DNA of 64,000 bases from an uncultured Collinsella sp. (GTDB taxonomy: Bacteria; Actinomycetota; Coriobacteriia; Coriobacteriales; Coriobacteriaceae). This document shows positions 15,958 through 22,973 of this stretch, in pieces. Every line of letters begins with the position of its first letter. The first letter of the stretch is position 1. Under the pieces are notes generated by a model, which did not search any database, had not been told where the DNA came from, and saw only the letters and a list, made by a program, of their open reading frames with translations. Made by a program: the position numbers and the translations under genes. The stretch covers positions 124,001-188,000 of the forward strand of contig CAUDNY010000003.1 of the NCBI GenBank assembly GCA_958450865.1, written 5' to 3'.

Positions 15958-17382
15958 CTATGCGAATGGCTCGTCCTGCTGTATGGGAAACGTCACCGTA
16001 ATGGTGGTTCCCACGCCCAACTCGCTCGACAGATCGAGCGTGGCGTGATGATACAGGGCCGCATGCTTGACAATGGCAAGCCCCAAGCCGGTTCCGCCGC
16101 GTGCCTTGGACCTACTCTTGTCCACGCGATAAAACCGCTCAAATACCTTGCCCTGTTCTTCAGGCGCGATACCGATTCCCGTGTCGGCGACAGCGAGGAA
16201 CGGATGGCCTTCGTCGTTGGTGCCGCACTGCAACGTAACCGTACCGCCGGGTCGATTGTAGCGGATGGCGTTGCTTGCCAGATTATAGATGAGCTCGTCG
16301 ATCAAGCGCGACACGCCTTCGATGACCACAGGCTTGGTCTCATGACTTATCGTCACATTCGCCTGACGGGCAACCTGTTCAAGACGCTGCTCAACCGCAT
16401 AGATGGCACGAGAGAGCTCAATAGGCTCCGTGGACCCAATGGGCACCGCCTCGCCCTCAGTCGCACGCTCGGCCTCGTCCAAGTTAGACAGCGTAAGGAT
16501 GTCGTTGACAAGCGCTGCCAAGCGGCCCGCCTCACGATAGATGCGACCGCCAAAGTTGCGCAGGTCGTCCTCGCCCTCGACCATGCCATTTGCGATGAGC
16601 TCGGCATAGCCCGAAATCGCCGTAAGCGGCGTCTTGAGCTCATGGGTGATATTCGCCGTGAACTCGCGGCGCATACGGTCATTGTCCGCTAGCACCGCCA
16701 TTTGGCGCTTGAGTTCCTGGCGCTGCGACTCGATACGCTCAAGCATGGGGACCATCTCGGCATAGGCGTGCTCATAGCTACGGCGTGGGTGATCCAAATC
16801 CACCTCTTGCAACGGCGCGATGATGGCACGGGACTCACGGCGCGCCATAAAAAACGAGAGTACCGCACCCGCTGCTGCGATAAGCAGCATCGGCGCCAGC
16901 ATCGACAGCAAAATCGCCGCAACGCCAGGCTGGGCCTGCGCCAAGCGAACGACCTGGCCGTTATCAAGGGTGACGGCGCGATACAGCATAATCTCGTCGA
17001 GTGTAGAGCTTGCGCGCTCCGCGGAACCCGAACCACTCTCAAAGGCCTCGATGACCTCGGGGCGATCGCCATGGTTGGGCAGTGTGGAAGGCGACGCCTC
17101 GTTGTCGTAGGCAACAGATCCGTCCTTATTGATCAGCGTGATACGAAGATCCTCGCGATCGAGGCTTCGCAAGAACGGAATGGGCTCCTGCTGCTCGTCG
17201 AGGGCGGCAGCAATGAGCTCGGTTTCCTGCGCCAGATTGGCACTCGTGGCATCCGCCAAAGTGTTTTGCACAAAGAACGCACCCAGCACCGTAAACGCCA
17301 CGATAACTGCCATGGCGCAGACAAAGATCGTCACAAAAACGCGGTGCGACAGCGTATGTTTTCCCTGGGGGGCGAAGACCAC
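15958..17382 (-). CDS. Sensor histidine kinase, PhoR-like
   Basis: A 474-residue membrane sensor kinase. TM1 is at about 16-40, an extracytoplasmic sensory domain at about 40-150, and TM2 at about 153-178. A HisKA domain with NITHELKTPLTAISGY carries the phospho-accepting histidine, and a HATPase_c domain has NLASNAIRYN, ADTGIGIAP, ERFYRVDKSR and GGTGLGLAIVKH. The start is a GTG at 17382 after GAGGAGTAACCC. It lies 3 bases after the response regulator gene, forming a classical pair. The nearby pstB suggests phosphate sensing, but the sensor domain itself does not prove this. Confidence 0.88.
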   Translation of the reverse strand: MVFAPQGKHTLSHRVFVTIFVCAMAVIVAFTVLGAFFVQNTLADATSANLAQETELIAAALDEQQEPIPFLRSLDREDLRITLINKDGSVAYDNEASPSTLPNHGDRPEVIEAFESGSGSAERASSTLDEIMLYRAVTLDNGQVVRLAQAQPGVAAILLSMLAPMLLIAAAGAVLSFFMARRESRAIIAPLQEVDLDHPRRSYEHAYAEMVPMLERIESQRQELKRQMAVLADNDRMRREFTANITHELKTPLTAISGYAELIANGMVEGEDDLRNFGGRIYREAGRLAALVNDILTLSNLDEAERATEGEAVPIGSTEPIELSRAIYAVEQRLEQVARQANVTISHETKPVVIEGVSRLIDELIYNLASNAIRYNRPGGTVTLQCGTNDEGHPFLAVADTGIGIAPEEQGKVFERFYRVDKSRSKARGGTGLGLAIVKHAALYHHATLDLSSELGVGTTITVTFPIQQDEPFA

Positions 17383-17385
17383 GGG

Positions 17386-18114
17386 TTACTCCTCCGATGC
17401 GGTGGCTGCGGTGTCGTCGCCTTCGGCACCATCACCGGCAGAAGGCTCGGCCAAGCGGTAGCCCACGCCGCGCACGGTCTCGATGGCGCTAGCATGCTCG
17501 CCCAGTTTTTGGCGAAGCGTCTGCACGTGCACGTCGACGGTGCGCGAACCGCCGTCGAAGTCCCAGCCCCACACGCTCTGCAGCAACGACTCGCGGGTAA
17601 AGACCACGCCGGGCTTGCGCATGAGGTACTCGAGCAGGTCGAACTCGCGCAGGGTGAGCTTAAGCAGCTCGCCGGCCACGGTCACCTCGCGATGGCTGGG
17701 CGAAAGCACGATGTCGCCCACGCTGAGCACATCGCTCGCTTGCTTGACCATGCCGCCGCGACGCAGCAGTGCGCGGCAGCGGCTCGCAAGCTCCATGAGC
17801 GAAAACGGCTTAGTCAGGTAATCGTCGGCACCGCCATCGAGCGCCATCACCTTGTCGAGTTCGGTGTCCTTGGCGGTAAGCATCATGATGGGCACCGTCG
17901 CCGTCAGGCGATCGGCACGCAGGCGACGCATAATCGCCAAGCCATCGGTGTCGGGCAGCATGATATCGAGCAGCACAGCATCGGGCACCCGTCGCGCCAC
18001 GGCAGCTTTAAACTCGCCATCGCACGAAAAGCCCTCGGCCTCGATTCCCTGCTTGCGCAGCGCATAGACCGTCAAATCCCTGATGTTGTCATCGTCCTCG
18101 ACGTAGTAGATCAT
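17386..18114 (-). CDS. OmpR/PhoB-family response regulator
   Basis: A 242-residue transcription factor. The receiver domain has the acidic pocket EDDD, the phospho-acceptor in LLDIMLPDTDGL, and the conserved lysine in DYLTKPF. The C-terminal winged helix contains LTLREFDLLEYLMRKPGVVFTRESLLQSVWG and HVQTLRQKLG. The start is the ATG at 18114 (MIYYVEDDD) because GGGG lies 6 bases upstream; an upstream in-frame start would leave no such site. A charged Glu/Ala/Asp tail ends the protein. It is paired with the kinase immediately downstream and follows pstB by ~65 bases, so PhoB-like control is plausible. Confidence 0.88.
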   Translation of the reverse strand: MIYYVEDDDNIRDLTVYALRKQGIEAEGFSCDGEFKAAVARRVPDAVLLDIMLPDTDGLAIMRRLRADRLTATVPIMMLTAKDTELDKVMALDGGADDYLTKPFSLMELASRCRALLRRGGMVKQASDVLSVGDIVLSPSHREVTVAGELLKLTLREFDLLEYLMRKPGVVFTRESLLQSVWGWDFDGGSRTVDVHVQTLRQKLGEHASAIETVRGVGYRLAEPSAGDGAEGDDTAATASEE

Positions 18115-18178
18115 GTTGAACCCCTTTGCGGCCGACATGACCGCATCTTAACCCTAAAGGTGCCTATACTAGATGGTA

Positions 18179-19054
18179 TCAGCCAAAACGGCCCGTCAAA
18201 TAATCCGCCGTGCGCGGATCGATCGGGTTTTTGAAGAGCTGGGCAGTGGGCGCATGCTCCACCAGCTCGCCCAGCAAAAAGAACGCGACCGAGTCGGAGA
18301 TGCGCGCAGCCTGCTGCATGTTGTGCGTCACGACCACCAGCGTGCAGGTCCCCCTGAGCTCGCAGGCCAGCTGCTCCACCACCAGCGTCGATACGGGATC
18401 GAGCGCCGAGGTCGGTTCGTCCATCAGCAGAATGTCGGGCTGCACGGCAAGTGCGCGGGCGATGCACAGGCGCTGCTGCTGTCCACCCGAAAGACCCAGG
18501 CCCGACTCCTTGAGCTTGTCCTTGACCTCGTCCCACAGGGCAGCGCGACGCAGGGAGTCCTCGACCAGGTCATCGAGCACGGCGCGATCGCGCACACCCA
18601 TACCGCGCGGCCCATAGGCGACGTTGTCGTAGATGCTCATGGGAAACGGGTTGGGGCGCTGGAACACCATGCCCACGCGCTGGCGCAAACGGCAGATGTC
18701 GTAATCGCCCAGGATATCTTGACCATCGAACGCGATCTTGCCCTCGATTCGGCAATCCTTGATGCCGTCGTTCATGCGGTTAAAGCAGCGCAGCAACGTG
18801 GACTTTCCGCAGCCCGAAGGCCCGATGAACGAGGTGATCTGCTTGTCGCGGATCTTGATATTCACGTCCTTGAGCGCATGGTGGTCGCTATAGAACAGGT
18901 CGAGGCCCACGACATCGATGCGCGTCGGCGAGGCGGCAAGTTCCTCTGCCGTGGGGCGAGTCGCATCCCCAACCTCGCGCTCGTGCGCGGCCTCGGCCTG
19001 CGCTTCCATGAGTTCTTCAAGCTCCGTGGGCTCCACAGCCGCAGCAGCCGTCAT
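18179..19054 (-). CDS. pstB: Phosphate ABC transporter ATP-binding protein PstB
   Basis: A 291-residue cytosolic ATPase of the high-affinity phosphate importer PstSCAB. It has Walker A GPSGCGKST, the PstB-specific RCFNRMND after it, the Q-loop FQRPNPFPMSIYDNVAYGPR, signature LSGGQQQRLCIARAL, Walker B ILLMDEPTSALDP and H-loop THNMQQA. A ~45-residue Glu/Ala-rich N-terminal extension is unusual. The start at 19054 is fixed by GGAGGTG seven bases upstream. No pstS, pstC, pstA or phoU lies beside it: the neighbours are two two-component systems. The missing partners must be elsewhere or lost. Confidence 0.93.
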   Translation of the reverse strand: MTAAAAVEPTELEELMEAQAEAAHEREVGDATRPTAEELAASPTRIDVVGLDLFYSDHHALKDVNIKIRDKQITSFIGPSGCGKSTLLRCFNRMNDGIKDCRIEGKIAFDGQDILGDYDICRLRQRVGMVFQRPNPFPMSIYDNVAYGPRGMGVRDRAVLDDLVEDSLRRAALWDEVKDKLKESGLGLSGGQQQRLCIARALAVQPDILLMDEPTSALDPVSTLVVEQLACELRGTCTLVVVTHNMQQAARISDSVAFFLLGELVEHAPTAQLFKNPIDPRTADYLTGRFG

Positions 19055-19157
19055 ACCGCACACCTCCATATCGATATCAATTCAGCAGTATCGATAGTAG
19101 GAATCGCGGCTCATACGCACGTGAGCACATTGTCAAGTGTTTGTAAGGGCGCACTGG

Positions 19158-20396
19158 CTATGCGGCGGGCAGCTCGATGGTGAATATCGTGTGTTCGGGC
19201 GTCGATTCACATGCAACGGTACCGCCGTGTGCCGCGATGATCTCCTTGGCAATAGCAAGGCCCAAACCGGCACCACCGCGATTGGTCGCACGCGCCGCAT
19301 CCAGGCGATAGAACTTCTCAAAGATCACCTTGAGCTTAGCCGCAGGGATAGGATCGCCCTGATTGATAAAGCGCACGCGCACGCCGCCATCGTCTTGGCG
19401 CCTGGCCTCAATCGTGATAGCTGAACCCTCATAGCTATAGGCGACAGCGTTTTTCATGATGTTGTTGAACACGCGAGCCATCTTGTCGCCATCCACGAGC
19501 ACCGTCAGGTCATCGCGAATATCAACTTGGGCTTCCTTATGCTGCTCGTTGAGGATGGGATAGAACTCGTCAGCCACCTGAGCCAGCAGCAACCCCAGAT
19601 CAACATAGCCGCGCGTGAGCACGATATCGTGGAAGTCAAAGCGCGTGATATCGAAGAACTCTTCGATGAGTGCATCGAGCCGGTGCGCCTTGTCGAGCGC
19701 CACGCCCGTAAAGTGTGCACGTTGCTCAACCGGCAGCTCAGGAGCCTCTTGCAGCAGCGAAAGATAGCCCACCACACTGGCAAGCGGGGTGCGTAGGTCA
19801 TGTGCCAAGTACGTGACCAGATCGTCCTTGCGATGCGACTCGTCACGCAAGGCCTGTTGCACCTTGCGCTCGCGATCGCGCACACGGTTGAGTGCGCCCT
19901 CGACCTCCAAGAAGTCGCCGTCAATGTTGTCCCAGGTGTTGGGGTGATCGATCAGGCGATCTTGAATACGAGCGGCCAGCACACAATCGGCATGCTGCTC
20001 GCCCTGCTCGTAGCCCTGGTAGTACAGGGCGCGGCCGCAAAAGAACAGCACGCACACGGCAAGCGCCAGCACAAAGCCAAGCATGTTGAATACAAAGCCG
20101 GCATCGAACAGCACCGGCCCTTCGATGCCGCCGAGCGCCATGGCGCCAATCGCCAACGTCATGGCCCACGCGGCACCGCCAATCACCACGCAGCGGCGAA
20201 CGATTTCGAATCGATCGATCAGCAAAAAGCCAATGAGCAGAACCGCCAAGATTCCGACGATGTTGTCGATGCCAATCAGCAGCAGGCTCAGCAAAAAGAG
20301 CAGCACCGTTGCAAGCGCGCGGTTGTCGACGACCGACCTCACGTATTCAAAGAGTCGATCGGGCACCTCGAACGCCTGTCTATCGTCTTTTGTCAT
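19158..20396 (-). CDS. Sensor histidine kinase, VanS/PhoR-type
   Basis: A 412-residue kinase with four predicted helices in the N-terminal ~150 residues (RALATVLLFLLSLLLIGIDN, then pairs to about FCGRALYYQ) and almost no external domain, suggesting it senses an intramembrane or lipid-linked signal. A HAMP-like/coiled linker is followed by HisKA with YLAHDLRTPLASVVGY and HATPase_c with NNIMKNAVAYS, FEKFYRLDAAR and GGAGLGLAIAKEI. The start ATG at 20396 (MTKDDRQAFE) has GAGGATCTTGAT in front. The longer open frame overlaps the upstream gene and is not used. The regulator gene lies 26 bases upstream. Confidence 0.87.
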   Translation of the reverse strand: MTKDDRQAFEVPDRLFEYVRSVVDNRALATVLLFLLSLLLIGIDNIVGILAVLLIGFLLIDRFEIVRRCVVIGGAAWAMTLAIGAMALGGIEGPVLFDAGFVFNMLGFVLALAVCVLFFCGRALYYQGYEQGEQHADCVLAARIQDRLIDHPNTWDNIDGDFLEVEGALNRVRDRERKVQQALRDESHRKDDLVTYLAHDLRTPLASVVGYLSLLQEAPELPVEQRAHFTGVALDKAHRLDALIEEFFDITRFDFHDIVLTRGYVDLGLLLAQVADEFYPILNEQHKEAQVDIRDDLTVLVDGDKMARVFNNIMKNAVAYSYEGSAITIEARRQDDGGVRVRFINQGDPIPAAKLKVIFEKFYRLDAARATNRGGAGLGLAIAKEIIAAHGGTVACESTPEHTIFTIELPAA

Positions 20397-20422
20397 ATCA
20401 AGATCCTCACAAGCGAACAGCG

Positions 20423-21118
20423 TTATTCGATGATGTAGCCGACGCCCCAGACGTTTTTGATAAAGCGCGGCTTTTGAGCGTCGTCGCCGATCTTTTCGCG
20501 CAAGTGGCGAATGTGCACCATCACCGTATTGTTGGAGCCGGGCATAAAATCCTCGTTCCACACCGCGCGGAACAGATCCTCCACGGCTACCACGCTGCCG
20601 CGATGCTCAACCAGATACAGCAAGATGGAATACTCGATGGGCGTGAGGCGCACCGGCGCACCGTCCACCGTTACGGAACGAGCATCGCGGTTGATCTCCA
20701 GTCCGTCGAGCTGGATGGTCGGCGACTCGGCCGCCTGCGAGCGGCTACCGTAGCTGGTGTAGCGGCGAAGCTGAGCGTGCACGCGCGCGATGAGCTCCAG
20801 CGGACGGAACGGCTTAACCACGTAATCGTCCGCGCCAAGCGAAAGGCCCTCGATCTTGTCTTGCTGAGCATCGCGCGCCGTCAGCATGATCACAGGATAG
20901 GTATGGCTGGAACGGATCGTACGCAGTAGCTCAAAGCCATCGATATCGGGCAGCATGACATCCAACAGTGCCAGATCGAACTCCTGCTCCAGGATTGCCT
21001 TGGCAGCATCGGCCCCGCTATAGGCAATCTGGACATCAAAGCCCTCTTTTGTAAGGTAGATACCAACCAAGTCGGCGATGGCCTTCTCGTCATCAACTAC
21101 CAAAATGCGCTCGTTCAT
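20423..21118 (-). CDS. OmpR-family response regulator, VanR-like
   Basis: A 231-residue response regulator. The receiver has VDDEKA, LLDVMLPDIDGF with the phospho-acceptor aspartate, and DDYVVKPFRP. The winged-helix domain has LTPIEYSILLYLVEHRGSVV and HIRHLREKIGDDAQKPRFIKNVWGVGY, typical of VanR/PhoP-like regulators. It starts at ATG 21118 (MNERILVVDD) and precedes its kinase gene. It is transcribed divergently from a D,D-carboxypeptidase gene 200 bases away, so that gene is a reasonable first candidate target; this is inference. No vancomycin-resistance enzymes are nearby. Confidence 0.88.
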   Translation of the reverse strand: MNERILVVDDEKAIADLVGIYLTKEGFDVQIAYSGADAAKAILEQEFDLALLDVMLPDIDGFELLRTIRSSHTYPVIMLTARDAQQDKIEGLSLGADDYVVKPFRPLELIARVHAQLRRYTSYGSRSQAAESPTIQLDGLEINRDARSVTVDGAPVRLTPIEYSILLYLVEHRGSVVAVEDLFRAVWNEDFMPGSNNTVMVHIRHLREKIGDDAQKPRFIKNVWGVGYIIE

Positions 21119-21270
21119 GCGTGCTCCTCTCGCGCTCCATTATGCCCGAGGCGACGCACGCCACACACAACAAGCGTGGGTGATTAAGTCGGCCTTAAGC
21201 ACCCTTGTGCCCGTTCGGGCGCGGATGTGGGCCACGCACGCACGCGATGATCGCCGACGCCGGCAAACGA

Positions 21271-21276
21271 TATACT
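21271..21276 (+). promoter_or_regulatory. -10 box (TATACT) of the carboxypeptidase gene
   Basis: TATACT lies 40 bases before the GTG at 21316. The -35 region is weak. If used, transcription would begin near 21283, which rules out upstream in-frame start codons and supports the GTG start. Confidence 0.45.
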
Positions 21277-21315
21277 CTAGTTCCAGAAGAGACCATCCCG
21301 TCGAAAGCGAAATCC

Positions 21316-22656
21316 GTGAAGTCCCTCACCTCTTTTGCAAAGCGCTCAGCCCAGCTTGCCGCCGGCTTTGTCTGCGCTATCGCCCTTGCCGCTGGCGTGC
21401 CCACCGTCGCCGGCGCCAAAGTGCTCACAACCGACAATGTTTGCGGCAAAACCGCCGATGCGCGCGGCATCACGGCCGAAAACCTGCCCGATATCGATGC
21501 GACCAATGCCCTCGTCATGGGCAAAGACGGCACCGTCTACTATGCCCGCAGCGCCGATGAGCAGGTCAAGATTGCCTCGATCACCAAGGTCATGACCGCA
21601 ATCCTAACCGTCGAGAATTGCAAGATGGACGAGAAGGTCACGGTGAGCAACGCCGCAGCCACCGTGGGCAATTCAACAGCCGGCCTACTCGAAGGCGACG
21701 AGCTCACCGTGAAGCAGGCACTGCGCGGCCTGATGATTCCCTCGGGCAACGACGCCGCCATCGTGCTCGCCGAATATGTGGGCAAGAAGATCGACCCTAA
21801 GACCAAAGACGCCGAGGCCACATTTGTGAAGGCCATGAACGAGCGCGCCAAGAAGCTCGGCTGCACCGGTACGCTTTTTGAAAACCCGCATGGTCTGGAC
21901 TTTGATGAGTGGGCTGGCGATATGCACTCAACCGCACACGACGTAGCGCTGATGATGCAGGAGGCCATGAAAAACGACACGATCCGCGAGGTCGTAGCGA
22001 GCGAGGATTCCTGGATCGAGGTCACGGGCGCCGACGGCACCGACCATTCGCATTCCATGGACACGCATAACTATTTGCTGGGCCAAGATAGCAACATCGG
22101 TGGCAAGACCGGCACCACCGACGACGCGGGCTATTGCTTCACGAGCGCCTACAACCGTGACGGCGACGAGATCTACACCGTCGTTTTGAACTCCACCACC
22201 ACCGACCAGCGCTTTACCGATACCGCAACCCTTGCCAATTGGTATTACGGTCATAAGGTGACGGTCGCGATCGCCAACACGCAGGAAAAGACCGCCAACG
22301 GCAACCCGCTTATGGCGCGCATCGGTCAAACCGACTGGACGGATAAGACGATCGACGCCACGCTCGCCGATCCCACGGCGCAAGCGACCGTGTTTTCCCT
22401 TGCTGGCGAGGTGACCGAAAAGGTTAGCTACGACGATCTTTCGGGCACGGTGCATGTGGGCGACAAGGTGGGCAGCGTTACGCTCAAGCAGGGCGGCACC
22501 AAGATCGCCGTCATGGACCTGGTTGCCGACGAGGAAGGCGCAGGGCCGAATCCCATTGAATGGCTGCTCGTGAAGCTCGATCGCTTGGGCCGTCGCATCG
22601 ACAACCGCCCGCTCACGGCAGAAAGCGAGACCGTCGCCAAGGCTCCTGAGGTGTAG
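21316..22656 (+). CDS. D-alanyl-D-alanine carboxypeptidase (penicillin-binding, S11 family)
   Basis: A secreted or membrane-attached enzyme that trims the terminal D-Ala from peptidoglycan stem peptides. The three penicillin-binding motifs are SITK (about residue 88, catalytic Ser), SGN (about 143) and KTG (about 264). The GTG start gives a signal peptide, KSLTSFAKRSAQ followed by AAGFVCAIALAAGVPTVAGA, while the longer frame from 21205 would bury it. The C-terminal ~130 residues form a PBP5-like beta domain (LAGEVTEKVSYDDL...), and a short amphipathic end (EWLLVKLDRLGRRIDN) may touch the membrane. A strong terminator follows. It is divergent from a VanR-like regulator. Confidence 0.9.
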   Translation: MKSLTSFAKRSAQLAAGFVCAIALAAGVPTVAGAKVLTTDNVCGKTADARGITAENLPDIDATNALVMGKDGTVYYARSADEQVKIASITKVMTAILTVENCKMDEKVTVSNAAATVGNSTAGLLEGDELTVKQALRGLMIPSGNDAAIVLAEYVGKKIDPKTKDAEATFVKAMNERAKKLGCTGTLFENPHGLDFDEWAGDMHSTAHDVALMMQEAMKNDTIREVVASEDSWIEVTGADGTDHSHSMDTHNYLLGQDSNIGGKTGTTDDAGYCFTSAYNRDGDEIYTVVLNSTTTDQRFTDTATLANWYYGHKVTVAIANTQEKTANGNPLMARIGQTDWTDKTIDATLADPTAQATVFSLAGEVTEKVSYDDLSGTVHVGDKVGSVTLKQGGTKIAVMDLVADEEGAGPNPIEWLLVKLDRLGRRIDNRPLTAESETVAKAPEV

Positions 22657-22680
22657 GGCGCAAGAATAATAAGCCCACTG

Positions 22681-22713
22681 AAAGGAGGCGTCCGAAAGGA
22701 TGCCTCCTTTTTT
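22681..22713 (+). terminator. Rho-independent terminator of the carboxypeptidase gene
   Basis: AAAGGAGGC-G-TCC-GAAA-GGA-T-GCCTCCTTT is followed by TTTT, 25 bases after the stop codon. It is a strong intrinsic terminator on the plus strand. Confidence 0.93.
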
Positions 22714-22714
22714 T

Positions 22715-22734
22715 GAGGGTTCGAATCCCCAGCT
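22715..22734 (+). repeat. Inverted copy of the tRNA-Ser T-arm
   Basis: The 18 bases at 22717-22734 are the exact reverse complement of 22797-22814, the T-arm and acceptor-proximal part of tRNA-Ser. The copy sits just past the tRNA terminator in the opposite orientation. Similar inverted T-arms follow tRNA-Arg, tRNA-Leu and tRNA-Phe in this window. Confidence 0.75.
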
Positions 22735-22747
22735 AACGTAGTTCAAC

Positions 22748-22775
22748 TAAAAAAGGGCCCCTTTCGGAACCCTTC
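22748..22775 (-). terminator. Terminator of tRNA-Ser
   Basis: On the minus strand AAGGGTTCC-GAAA-GGGGCCCTT runs into TTTT about 13 bases after the encoded CCA, forming an intrinsic terminator. Confidence 0.8.
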
Positions 22776-22788
22776 TTTAAAGTCTTAC

Positions 22789-22879
22789 TGGCGGAGAGCT
22801 GGGGATTCGAACCCCAGATGCCCTTTTGGGGCATACTCGCTTAGCAGGCGAGCACCTTCGGCCTCTCGGTCAGCTCTCC
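22789..22879 (-). tRNA. tRNA-Ser (GCT anticodon)
   Basis: A 91-base class II tRNA including an encoded CCA. The acceptor stem GGAGAGC/GCTCTCC is perfect, and the anticodon arm CTCGC-CTGCTAA-GCGAG carries GCT, reading AGC/AGU serine codons. A long variable arm (ATGCCCC/GGGGCAT-like) and a T-arm with GGTTCGAATCC are visible. Confidence 0.96.
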
Positions 22880-22973
22880 GTAACAGCCGTTCTATAGTAA
22901 CCAAACAGTCGAAGTTGGGCAAGAGGGAATTTTCTAATTGCCCAGCGGCCTTTCCTCCTTGCAGTTTTCGCCC

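Noticed and set aside
19055..19157. Pho box upstream of pstB
   Set aside because: No tandem CTGTCA-like repeats at the expected spacing could be found in this short gap.
20423..21118. Glycopeptide-resistance regulator
   Set aside because: The regulator and kinase are VanR/VanS-like in type, but no vanH, vanA, vanX-like genes are in the window; the resemblance is at family level only.
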